Shown here piece by piece: positions 56,226-64,000 of a DNA stretch of 64,000 nt; the stretch's first letter is position 1, and each line of letters starts with the position of its first letter. Below the pieces are notes generated by a model. It worked only from the letters and a program-made list of their open reading frames with translations. It made no database searches and was not told where the DNA came from. Position numbers and translations under genes: made by a program. Location of the stretch: assembly GCA_030430455.1 (NCBI GenBank), contig JAUIJB010000006.1:1-64000 (forward strand), read 5' to 3'. This stretch comes from Verrucomicrobiia bacterium. Lineage in GTDB: Bacteria; Verrucomicrobiota; Verrucomicrobiia; Verrucomicrobiales; Akkermansiaceae.

Positions 56226-59200
56226 CTACGGGGCGGGCTTGGCGAGGTCTTTCGAGGTGGCCAGGGCGATGACGCGGCCCTGCTCGCCGACGCCGCAGTA
56301 GTAGTGGTAGACGACCCCGTCGTGCTTCAGAACCCACGGCTTGTGGGCGAACTCCCGGTCCCAGGGCACGCTTGGTTCGACGAGGTGCGGCCCGTCCCAC
56401 TTGGTCCAGTGGACGAGGTCATGCGAGGCGGCAAAGGTGTTGAATGCCTTCGGTTTCCAGAAGGCGCCGAAGTAGAACATCACCCAGACATCATCCATCC
56501 GCACGATCTGCGGGTCGCCGGTGATCGCCCAGGGGAGTTCGCCGCGGTTGTAGACGAGCCAGTCCTCGCCCATGCGCTGCCAGCGCTTCATGTCGCGGGA
56601 GACCGCCAGGCCGATCGCCTCGTGCCCGCCGCCGCCCTCTTCCTTGCCGTTGTAGAACATCAGGAAGGGCCAGCCGAGGCTCTCGGCGGGGTCGCGCATG
56701 ATGAAGGACTTGTAGAGCGTCTGCGCCTCGAAGGGGCGGGTGTGAGGCTGGCCGGGGCTGAGCACCGGATTGGCCTCGAAGCGCTGCCACGGCGCCAGGT
56801 CGACGGGATCCTCCGCGCTGGCGAGGCCGATCGACAGCGGATCGGTCTCGTAGCCCGCCTGGGCGCCGCCGATGTAGGACAGCCAGTGTCTTCCCTCGTG
56901 GGTGCCGAGCGTCCCCGGTCCGCCCCAGCGCGTGTCGGCGAAGGCCAGTCCGGCGGCGGACTGGCGTCGGTCCCAGCCCTCATCGGCGAAATCGAGGATG
57001 CAGCCGAGGCGCTTCCAGTTCAGCAGGTCATCGCTTTCCGCGAGGTAGGTCCGGTAGCCGACCTCGTCGGTGATGCCGATGAAGACCATGTACCACTTGT
57101 CGCCGTGGCGGAACACGTTCGGGCAGTCAAGCTTCTCGCCCTCCTCGCCCTTCAGGACGACGCCGAACTTGTGGGGCGTCCGCAGCTCATCATGGATCCG
57201 CTCCATCACCTTGCGGGAGACTTCGCGTTTCTCATCCACGACCTTGTCGGGAAGCGGCAGCACGGGCAGGGAAGGCAGGTGGGCCGGAATCTCGGCAAGC
57301 AGGACGACCGGACCGAGCAGGCCGGACTCGAGCAGCGGGCGATCGGCGGCTGGGTAGGGCGCGTTGGTCCAGGTGCGGCGTTCGTCCGCAGGCAGTGCCG
57401 CGTCGGCGACCAGCTGGTTCAGCCAGGTGTTGGTCACCTCGACCTCGAGGCGGTTGGTGCCTGGCTTGAGCCTGTCGCTGACATCGAGCCGGCACGGCTT
57501 CGCCCAGACGGTGCCGAGGGGCTCGCCGTTGAGCCGGACCTCGGCGATCTGGTCGACCTTGCCGAGGTCGAGGAAGACGCGGCCGGTCGCCGCGGCGGGT
57601 TCCCAGTCGAACTCGCGGGTGTAGCTGGCGGTGCCGGAGAAATGGCGCACGGCCGGGTCGTCGTGCTCGGTCCAGCTCGCGAGTGCGCGCGGGTAGTCGA
57701 CGGCTTCCTCGCGGCCGGGGAACTTCGCGCTCCAGTTGCCGGCGAGCCGCTGGACCGGAACCAGGCGCGGCGCGTTCTGCGGCGACAAGGTCGAGGCGGC
57801 CAGCGGACTGGCCGAGCCCGGCGGGCGGAGCAGGAGGAAGATCGAGCCATGCGGTGGCAGCGGCAGCGGCAGCTCGCAGCGGCCGTCGGCGGACTTGAAG
57901 CTGGCCGCCTGCTCGCGCCTTCCGCTGACCGCGTCCCACAGCTCGACCGCGCCGGCCTCGGCGCGCAGCGAGACCTGCAGGTCGCGATGGCGGTCCAGCT
58001 GGTTGGAAATGAAGTAGAGCTCGCCCCCGGTGGTGCTGCGGTGGGTCCAGGCGATGCCCTCGGCGCGATCGCCGCTAGGGGCCTCGAGGGCGAGGAAGTC
58101 CGGGGCGATGCCGAACTCGGAGAGGTCGGCGCCCTCGTGGCGGCCCTCGATGACCGGCAGGCCCTGCTCGCGCCACTGGTCGAGCCGGTCGCGGAGCTCA
58201 TCCGGGAGCCCGCCCGTCGGGTCCATCCGGCGCGGTCCGGGAATGACGAGCGCGGCGTAGCTGGCACCGCCGGGGAGGACCAGCCGCTTGTCCTCGACGC
58301 GGCCGCGGCCGAGCAGCGAGTGGAGGTTGATCGAGTCGTACTGGTAGCCCCGTAGCGGGTCGATCCAGTCGCGCGCGCCGGTGATGCCGGCGGAGGCCCT
58401 GACGCCGGGCGGTTCCTCGCGTCGCTCCTGGCCGACGTTGGCGAGGCGGTCGCGGTCGCGCTCGACCACCTCCCGCCCCATCAGCCCCGGCAGCACCTCG
58501 ACCAGGCGGTCGGGGGTCAGCGCGCGGCGCGGCATTTCCGCCCCGCTGAACACGGCGAGGTCGACCACCGGCCGGCCCTGCTGGAGCAGCGCCTGGCAGC
58601 GCGCGGCGTAGTCGACCCAGGCCCTGCCCGGCTTCCACCAGGTCTGGCCGCGCTGGAAGAACAGGCCGACACCGTTGAGCGCGACGCCCGGTTGGCGGTC
58701 CGCCCACGGCGTGTGCATGAAGACGTGGTAGGAGAAGCGGTTGATGCCGAGGGCGTAGTGGAGGTCGCCGAGCGGCTTGAGCATCGCCGGGTGCTCGTCC
58801 CACTGCATCCGCAGCTCGGTGAAGGCCTCGGCCTGGACGATGCGCTTGCCGTAGATGCGCGCGCCGGAGACCGCCTCGAGCAGGTCGTTCGGCTTGTCGT
58901 GGGTCGGGCTGCGCAGCCAGAACTCGCCCATCGGGATGTCGACGAAGTCGTGGTGGCGCAGGCCGTCGCCGAGCATCACCGGCGCGATGCTCTCGGCCGA
59001 GAAGGTCAGGCCCTGGGACTGGGTCCGCTCGCGCAGCGTGCCGAAGAAGTTCTCGGCGAGCAGGCGGCCGATCGTTTCGCGGAAGTCGCGCAGGACGCGC
59101 TCGGACCCCGCGGCGTCGGCGACCGGGTAGCCGGCGAGGGCGGGCAGCCAGCGAGTCAGGTCGTAGCCGTTCAGGGCGGCGAATTGGGCACGCATTCCCG

Positions 59201-60560
59201 GCGTCCAGTTCTGCGAGCCGCACTCCCAGCTGTCGGTGTGAAAGACCTTGAGCACGCGCTTGGCGAGCCCCGGGCCGATCTGGCGTTGGGCCTCGCCGAA
59301 CCAGCGGTCGAACTGCAGGGCCACCACCTCGCGGCTCAGCTTGTCGCACTCGAGCCCCATCGCCGCGGCGCCGAGGTAGTTGGTCTTGCCGGTCGAGGTG
59401 TGGCCGAGGCGCAGGATCGTCCAGTCGCCGGCGGGGGCGGTCCAGTCGAGGCGGCCGTCGGCATCGAGCTTGTCGCTGAGGTCGAGGACCTGCTCCGGGT
59501 CGATCGCCTGGTCGCCGACCCACGCCTCCTCGGTGACCGGCGACACCCGCCAGATCCTGCCGGACTTCCCCTCGTGGCCCTCGATGCGGGCGGCGCTGCC
59601 CGGCTCGAGGCTGCGGATCTTCAGCACCGCCTTCCACTTGGCCCAGTCGAGGTCCTCGGCGCCGGGCTCGCTGCCGGCCGGGTCCCAGGAAAAGCGGAAC
59701 ACCCGGGCGGTGGTCGGCGGCAGCGAGTAGCTCACCGGGATGCCCTCGGCCAGCCAGCCGTGGCGCGGCGGCACCAGCTCGCGGATGGGGCGGAAGGACC
59801 CGCCGTCCTCTCCATCGACTCTCGCCTCGACCTTGAGGCGCAGCGATCCGTAGTTGTTCCCCTGCGGGCGGACCCTCAGCGAGCGCAGGGTGACTTCCCT
59901 GCCGTAGTCGAAGTCGATCCAGCCGGCCTCCTCGGCGCGCAGGGCCTCCTCGTTCGCCGGGTCGGCGAGGCGGTCGAGATCCTCGCCGAAGCTCGAGCGG
60001 ATCTCGGGCACGGGTAGTACTTCCGTTTCCCCGGCCGGGGTGGGGAAGGCGAGCACGGCGATGTCGCGGTAGTGGTCGGCGACGCGCTCGGGTTCGTCGA
60101 GCTCGCCGGCGTCATCCCCGCCGGAGACCTGCTTGCGGGTCCAGACGAGTTGCTGCATCGACTGGGCCGGCTCGATCCACGGCCCGCCGGCGAGCGAGAA
60201 TCCGGCGGCGGCGTGCATGCCGAGGTCGATGCCGAGCCGGTCGGCCTCGCTGGCGGCGTGCCGGACCAGGTCCCAGAACTCGTCGCTCAGGGTGTCGACC
60301 GGGGGGTCGAGCATCGGGTCGTCGCCGGGCTCGATCAGGGGCATCAGGTAGGCGCCGCCGATGCCGTTGGCAGCCATCGCCTCGAGGTCGGCGGTGATGC
60401 CCTCCGCGGCGGTGGCGCCGCCGAGCCAGTACCAGAAGACCCAGGGCTTGGCTTCCCGCGGGGGCTGCTCGAAGGCCTGCTCGAGGGTTCCGCTCTCCCC
60501 CGTTGCCTTGATGGTGGTGATGGCCAGGACCGTGGCGGCTAGAAGTTGGCGGAGGGGCAT
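56226..60560 (-). CDS. GH106 alpha-L-rhamnosidase fused to a GH43-like beta-propeller
   Basis: A 1444-residue secreted protein with signal peptide (1-21). Residues ~25-1090 form a GH106 rhamnosidase: KPWVFWYWLGGATAAEGIT at the start of the barrel, DSWECGSQNWTPGM, FSAESIAPVMLGDG, and a C-terminal galactose-binding-like domain (TREFDWEPAAATGRVF). From ~1115 to the end a five-bladed propeller of GH43/GH117/GH130 style follows (CPNVFRHGDKWYMVFIG, YLAESDDLLNWKRLG, GDPQIVRMDDVWVMFYFG). The join near position 57,270 is in frame with no stop. The propeller has no second signal peptide, which argues for a true fusion rather than two genes. The start is ATG 60560; in-frame sequence upstream is a repeat and antisense-like. 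Confidence 0.87.
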   Translation of the reverse strand: MPLRQLLAATVLAITTIKATGESGTLEQAFEQPPREAKPWVFWYWLGGATAAEGITADLEAMAANGIGGAYLMPLIEPGDDPMLDPPVDTLSDEFWDLVRHAASEADRLGIDLGMHAAAGFSLAGGPWIEPAQSMQQLVWTRKQVSGGDDAGELDEPERVADHYRDIAVLAFPTPAGETEVLPVPEIRSSFGEDLDRLADPANEEALRAEEAGWIDFDYGREVTLRSLRVRPQGNNYGSLRLKVEARVDGEDGGSFRPIRELVPPRHGWLAEGIPVSYSLPPTTARVFRFSWDPAGSEPGAEDLDWAKWKAVLKIRSLEPGSAARIEGHEGKSGRIWRVSPVTEEAWVGDQAIDPEQVLDLSDKLDADGRLDWTAPAGDWTILRLGHTSTGKTNYLGAAAMGLECDKLSREVVALQFDRWFGEAQRQIGPGLAKRVLKVFHTDSWECGSQNWTPGMRAQFAALNGYDLTRWLPALAGYPVADAAGSERVLRDFRETIGRLLAENFFGTLRERTQSQGLTFSAESIAPVMLGDGLRHHDFVDIPMGEFWLRSPTHDKPNDLLEAVSGARIYGKRIVQAEAFTELRMQWDEHPAMLKPLGDLHYALGINRFSYHVFMHTPWADRQPGVALNGVGLFFQRGQTWWKPGRAWVDYAARCQALLQQGRPVVDLAVFSGAEMPRRALTPDRLVEVLPGLMGREVVERDRDRLANVGQERREEPPGVRASAGITGARDWIDPLRGYQYDSINLHSLLGRGRVEDKRLVLPGGASYAALVIPGPRRMDPTGGLPDELRDRLDQWREQGLPVIEGRHEGADLSEFGIAPDFLALEAPSGDRAEGIAWTHRSTTGGELYFISNQLDRHRDLQVSLRAEAGAVELWDAVSGRREQAASFKSADGRCELPLPLPPHGSIFLLLRPPGSASPLAASTLSPQNAPRLVPVQRLAGNWSAKFPGREEAVDYPRALASWTEHDDPAVRHFSGTASYTREFDWEPAAATGRVFLDLGKVDQIAEVRLNGEPLGTVWAKPCRLDVSDRLKPGTNRLEVEVTNTWLNQLVADAALPADERRTWTNAPYPAADRPLLESGLLGPVVLLAEIPAHLPSLPVLPLPDKVVDEKREVSRKVMERIHDELRTPHKFGVVLKGEEGEKLDCPNVFRHGDKWYMVFIGITDEVGYRTYLAESDDLLNWKRLGCILDFADEGWDRRQSAAGLAFADTRWGGPGTLGTHEGRHWLSYIGGAQAGYETDPLSIGLASAEDPVDLAPWQRFEANPVLSPGQPHTRPFEAQTLYKSFIMRDPAESLGWPFLMFYNGKEEGGGGHEAIGLAVSRDMKRWQRMGEDWLVYNRGELPWAITGDPQIVRMDDVWVMFYFGAFWKPKAFNTFAASHDLVHWTKWDGPHLVEPSVPWDREFAHKPWVLKHDGVVYHYYCGVGEQGRVIALATSKDLAKPAP

Positions 60561-60595
60561 GGTGGCGGGGCGGACTCTTGGATTGGAAGAAGGGA

Positions 60596-60640
60596 AACCG
60601 CAGATGGACGCAGATGGACGCAGATGGACGCAGATGGAGG
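60596..60640. repeat. 10-bp tandem repeat CAGATGGACG, family C, copy 3 (single arm)
   Basis: AACCG followed by four CAGATGGACG units lies in the 101-bp gap between the beta-helix gene stop and the GH106 start. It matches one arm of the inverted pairs at 7188-7332 and 41408-41478. The second arm is absent here. Confidence 0.8.
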
Positions 60641-60661
60641 AGGTGTCGTTGGCGGTGGTCT

Positions 60662-63600
60662 TCACTCCGGTTGCAGCCAGAGGACGGATTTGGCACTTGG
60701 AACGGTGAGGCGGACCGGCTTGCCGCCGTCGAGCTTGCGGCCGGTGTCGCGGGCGGTGCCACGCTTGGGGTCGATCTCGGCGATGGTGAACCGCCCGGCG
60801 GGAAGGGTGAGCAGGATCGGGTCGGCGGCACCTGCGTAGACCAGGCAGCCGGCATCGGTTGAGCCGATCGCCCAGGCGTCGCCGGACTCGACCTCCAGCG
60901 GCTGCATGCGGGGGATCGCGCTGAGCAGGGCCTTGTCGGTGCCAGCCGGCAGGTTCGGCAGCGAGCCGCCGGCGGCGGCGAAGGCCCAGCCGGCCGAGGG
61001 GAAGGCGGCGGTGACCGCCTTGTCGGGAAAGCGCTGGCGGTACTCGGCGGCCATGCGGGCGAGGTCCTCGTCGCCGGGCCGCCCGGCACCCCGCATCGTC
61101 TGGCGCGGCGCGAGGTTCTTGCCGCCGGGCGGGGCGAACTCGCCCTTGCCACGGCGCCACCAGTACTTGAACTCGATGACATCGACGGTCCGCGCCCGCC
61201 CGGGGTCCCCGAGGATGGCCTCCTGCACGTTCTTCGGCGTGCTCAGGGCGATGAGCGGGTTCCTGGCCTCCTCCCCCTGCTCCCTTTCCCACTCGGCAAT
61301 CGTGTCGACCCAGAACTCGACGAAGCTGGCCGGGCCGGTGAACTCCTCGCCGGTGGTGTGGATCACGTTGGGGTGATCGGCGAGGTTGGCGAGGCAGTGG
61401 CGGATGTAGCCGCGGTGGAGCTCGCGGCGGCCCGGGTGGGTGATGTCGTAGAATTCGTTGGCGAGGAAGATCCGCTTGGCGCGGCCGGGGATCTTCGGCT
61501 GGCTGCCGTCGCCCTCAAGGTAGGGCGGCGGCTCGGGAAGCCCGGTGTCGTTGAGGTTGTTGGCGGGCCGCCAGGGGAACGACGACCAGTGCGCGCCGGC
61601 CTCGAGCAGGTTGTGCTGGAAGAACATCTCGTCGACCAGCACCAGGCCCTTGTCCCCGGCGTGGCCGGCGAACTCGCGCAGGCGGCCGAAGTACCAGGGG
61701 TTGTAGCGGGTCAGGTCGTAGCGGGTCAGCCGGTCCCAGGCCTCGCCGTGCTGCGGCTGGCCGCTGCGCGCCCAGGGTTGCTCGAAGAAGGGCGGCCAGA
61801 CCTCGTCGTCGGGCCGGCGGGTGCGCTCGTGGTCGTCGCTGCGGCGGTCGTACCACAGGCCCCAGTGGTGGCGGAAGGCGGCCTGGTTGACCGCGACCAT
61901 GGCGTCGCTCAGCGCGTCGATGTCGTCGCTGAAGCCGAGCCCCTCGCGGCCCGGGACGTAGCGGGTGATCGCCGGGCCGACGCTGGCGGCGCGCACCGGC
62001 AGCAGGTGTCCGCGCCACCACGAGGTTTCCAGTTGGTTGCCGGCAAGAAGTCGGCCGCCGACCGTGAGCCAGCCGTTCTCGAGCGCAAGTGACCGGTCCT
62101 TCGGCGGCTCTTCGCTGGTCTGGATCGGCCCCAGCGGCTGAAGCTCGTGGGACGGTGGTACCGGCTGCGCGGCCAGGTTCCCGACGGCCTTCCTGCCGAG
62201 TCGCTCGGCAAGCTGGGCGCGGTAGAGGCTGACCGGATTGGTGAAGGCGCTCAGCTGGCTCCACTGGCCATCACCGACGAACTCGCCCCAGCAGGCGACG
62301 GCCCAGTTGGCGGCGCCCGGCGGCGTGCGGCAGACCAGTCGCGAGGCCGAGCACTGCCAGGCCATCGAGAAGGCGGTGTTCCAGCCGACGCCCTGGTTCC
62401 AGATCCCGAGGTTGTCGAGTCGCAGTTCGCCGCCGTCGACCGAGACCGTGTCGAACAGCAGCCCGCTGGCCCAGCTGCCGGTCGAGCCGCTGAAGCCGTG
62501 CGAGTTTCGCGCCTCGCAGTCGAGGAAGACGTTCGGCCCGGTGGTCAGCGGGCCGGCGCTGAAGTCGTTGCGGCCGTCATCCGAGCGGCAGCGCTGGAAC
62601 AGGGTGAGTTGGCCACGGGTGTGGAAGGCCAGGCGGCGGTGGCCGGCGAGTTCGGAGACCGGCTTGCGCGACCAGCAATCCTGCACGGTGACCCGGCGGC
62701 TGCCCTCGCCAACCAGCACCGCCGAGCTGACGAATTGCTCGGCGACCACTCCGTTGACCCAGGCGTCCTCGAGGTGGTTGAGCGAAACGGCGATCCAGGC
62801 GTGCTCCTCGTCGCGCGGCCGCTCGCGGTCGTGGGCGGAGACGCAGCGGAGGTGCTCGATGCCCACCTGCGTGATCCGCCCGGGCCAGTCGGAGCGCCGC
62901 AGCGTCCCGCCGCCGAAGCGCTTCTCGAGCGGCGTGGTCAGCGGCGCATCGAGGGTCACGGCATTGCCCTTCACCCCGACGACCGTGCGGTCCCACTCGA
63001 GGTCGAGCTGGCCGGCCTTCCAGCGGTGGGTGGTGCGGCCGGGGGCGATGTGCATGCCGGTGAACTCGACCCATTCCTCCGTGCTCGGCCGCCCGACCAG
63101 CACGCGGTCGCCCGCGTTCAGGCCACGGGTCGACTGCAGGCGGAGGGTTGGAGTTCCCACGGGGACGTGGTCGTCGGCGACCGCCAGCGCCATCTGGTCG
63201 ACGACGCGATCATCCTTCCCCTCGGCGACGATCAGCGCGCGGCGGCTGTCGCCGGTGGCGACCAGCACGGTGCCGTCCGGGCCGGAACCACCACCGCGGA
63301 GGACGATCCCCGAGGTCTCGATGCGCAGTTGGCCGGACACCTCGTAGCGGCCGGGGTCGAGCACGACCGCGCCGCGGAAGCCGTCGCTGCCGGGAGCCTG
63401 GCTCGCCAGGTGGTCGAGCGCCGCCTGGATGCGCCTGGTGTCGTCGCCGTCGCCGGGGACGACCCGGGCCCGCGCCGGAACCGGCGGGATCGCCACCCCG
63501 CCGCCGCCGTATCCGGCGTGGGAAAAGTCGGGCAGGCGGTTGCCTTGATCGTCGGGTCGGTATTCGAGCCCGTCCTGGCCCTGGGCGACCGGGGCGGGGC

Positions 63601-63673
63601 CCTCCAGGGCCATCGCGGGGAGGGCCGCCAGCAGGGCGGCGGTGAGCCAAGGGAACTTCAATCGCCGGGTCAT
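60662..63673 (-). CDS. Secreted parallel beta-helix protein with C-terminal barrel-like region (DUF6298-like)
   Basis: A 1003-residue exported protein. Signal peptide (1-22), then a right-handed beta-helix (~60-480) of pectate-lyase-like fold (TRRIQAALDHLASQ, VLDPGRYEVSGQLRIE, FQRCRSDDGRNDFSAG). A second large region (~590-900) is rich in Trp/Tyr/Asp and resembles a glycosidase-like TIM barrel (VVNQAAFRHHWGLWYDRR in part; LVDEMFFQHNLLE; TTGEEFTGPASF). A small beta domain ends the chain. The layout resembles proteins annotated with DUF6298 in glycan-degrading bacteria. No activity is assigned with confidence; GEE and DEMF acidic residues are candidates. Its ATG overlaps the upstream stop (ATGA), so it is co-translated with the lyase. 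Confidence 0.75.
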   Translation of the reverse strand: MTRRLKFPWLTAALLAALPAMALEGPAPVAQGQDGLEYRPDDQGNRLPDFSHAGYGGGGVAIPPVPARARVVPGDGDDTRRIQAALDHLASQAPGSDGFRGAVVLDPGRYEVSGQLRIETSGIVLRGGGSGPDGTVLVATGDSRRALIVAEGKDDRVVDQMALAVADDHVPVGTPTLRLQSTRGLNAGDRVLVGRPSTEEWVEFTGMHIAPGRTTHRWKAGQLDLEWDRTVVGVKGNAVTLDAPLTTPLEKRFGGGTLRRSDWPGRITQVGIEHLRCVSAHDRERPRDEEHAWIAVSLNHLEDAWVNGVVAEQFVSSAVLVGEGSRRVTVQDCWSRKPVSELAGHRRLAFHTRGQLTLFQRCRSDDGRNDFSAGPLTTGPNVFLDCEARNSHGFSGSTGSWASGLLFDTVSVDGGELRLDNLGIWNQGVGWNTAFSMAWQCSASRLVCRTPPGAANWAVACWGEFVGDGQWSQLSAFTNPVSLYRAQLAERLGRKAVGNLAAQPVPPSHELQPLGPIQTSEEPPKDRSLALENGWLTVGGRLLAGNQLETSWWRGHLLPVRAASVGPAITRYVPGREGLGFSDDIDALSDAMVAVNQAAFRHHWGLWYDRRSDDHERTRRPDDEVWPPFFEQPWARSGQPQHGEAWDRLTRYDLTRYNPWYFGRLREFAGHAGDKGLVLVDEMFFQHNLLEAGAHWSSFPWRPANNLNDTGLPEPPPYLEGDGSQPKIPGRAKRIFLANEFYDITHPGRRELHRGYIRHCLANLADHPNVIHTTGEEFTGPASFVEFWVDTIAEWEREQGEEARNPLIALSTPKNVQEAILGDPGRARTVDVIEFKYWWRRGKGEFAPPGGKNLAPRQTMRGAGRPGDEDLARMAAEYRQRFPDKAVTAAFPSAGWAFAAAGGSLPNLPAGTDKALLSAIPRMQPLEVESGDAWAIGSTDAGCLVYAGAADPILLTLPAGRFTIAEIDPKRGTARDTGRKLDGGKPVRLTVPSAKSVLWLQPE

Positions 63674-64000
63674 CGGGTCATCGCGTCGCGGGGGTCGACG
63701 TTGTTCTTCGGCTCGGACCAGTCGATTCTTTCAGCCCCCGGATCGAGCCCGTGGATGAACTCCTCGATGTGGGTGTAGCCGTCGCCATTGCGGTCGCCGC
63801 CGGCGTCGGCCGGGTCCGCGGGGTCGAGGCCGTGCTGCTTTTCCCAGTCATCGGGCATGCCGTCCTTGTCGGCGTCGGCGCAGGGTTCGCCGTGGTATTC
63901 CGGATAGCCGCCGACCTGGCTCGGCGTGGTGATGATCCCGAGCGGGATCTTGCTGGCGATGCGCTCGTTGAGCGACTCCGGGAAGCGGGCGACGTCCTGC
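63670..64000 (-). CDS. C-terminal part of a secreted pectate/polysaccharide lyase-like protein (5' end beyond the window)
   Basis: Only the last ~110 residues are inside the window. They end in a conserved tail: IPLGIITTPSQVGGYPEY, DADKDGMPDDWEKQHGLDP and NGDGYTHIEEFIHGLDPG. An Asp-rich DxDxDGMPDDWE calcium-binding tail after a GGYPEY motif is characteristic of secreted pectate-lyase-like beta-helix proteins of this phylum and Planctomycetota. The catalytic part is outside, so the family is provisional. It is the upstream gene of a coupled four-gene operon (lyase, beta-helix protein, GH106 fusion, GH95). Confidence 0.65.
   Translation of the reverse strand, partial: QDVARFPESLNERIASKIPLGIITTPSQVGGYPEYHGEPCADADKDGMPDDWEKQHGLDPADPADAGGDRNGDGYTHIEEFIHGLDPGAERIDWSEPKNNVDPRDAMTR

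Noticed and set aside
60596-60640. Short CRISPR-like array from the regular repeats
   Set aside because: The 10-bp units are directly adjacent with no spacers and no cas genes. It is a simple tandem repeat.

Overview
The window is GC-rich, densely coded DNA from a heterotrophic bacterium. It is most likely a member of the Verrucomicrobiota of the Luteolibacter/Haloferula/Rubritalea kind. This rests on two PEP-CTERM proteins, large signal-peptide-bearing glycosidases, LamG-repeat proteins, REP-associated transposases and dispersed GC-rich intergenic repeats. No rRNA or housekeeping marker is present, so the taxon is an inference.

The region reads as a polysaccharide-use island aimed at a pectin-like or deoxysugar-rich glycan. 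(1) 0-4.7 kb: a RAYT transposase and a GH20/GH67-like secreted glycosidase. (2) 4.7-13.2 kb: a minus-strand operon for a 6-deoxyhexose (L-fucose or L-rhamnose) by the non-phosphorylative diketo route (diketo-acid hydrolase, SDR, lactonase, RhaT-like importer). It continues upstream as a CoA-transferase, a leaderless solute-binding-like protein and a Gfo/Idh/MocA oxidoreductase. A divergent IclR regulator and a MaoC hydratase face it across an AT-rich palindrome. (3) 13.2-26.4 kb: a LacZ-type GH2, an alkaline phosphatase, a PL1 pectate lyase, a large LamG/beta-propeller/dihaem dehydrogenase bracketed by two inverted copies of a ~400-bp element, and a SASA-type acetylesterase. (4) 26.7-34.6 kb: two tandem gene duplications, LamG proteins and then PEP-CTERM proteins, with their terminators. 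(5) 34.8-44.8 kb: a GH2 enzyme, then an operon of RuBisCO-like protein, DUF1537 kinase, Asp/Glu-racemase-fold protein, BASS transporter and glycolate oxidase GlcD-GlcF. (6) 45-52 kb: GH29 fucosidase, a DHDPS-family aldolase with an SSS symporter, and GH78 rhamnosidase. (7) 52-64 kb: a second RAYT, then a tightly packed minus-strand operon of a lyase C-terminus (cut by the window edge), a beta-helix protein, a GH106 fused to a GH43-like propeller, and GH95.

Together the secreted enzymes would release galacturonate oligomers, galactose, L-fucose and L-rhamnose. The cytoplasmic operons would then burn the deoxysugars. The RuBisCO-like protein plus DUF1537 kinase pair matches the known 3-oxo-isoapionate branch of D-apiose catabolism. 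One version of that branch yields 3-phosphoglycerate and glycolate, and glycolate oxidase sits in the same operon. Apiose, fucose, rhamnose and galacturonate occur together in rhamnogalacturonan II, and apiose with galacturonate in seagrass apiogalacturonan, so such a pectin is the favoured substrate (inference). Several start codons were moved inward from the longest frame on the basis of signal peptides, family N-termini and 4-bp overlaps with the neighbouring gene.
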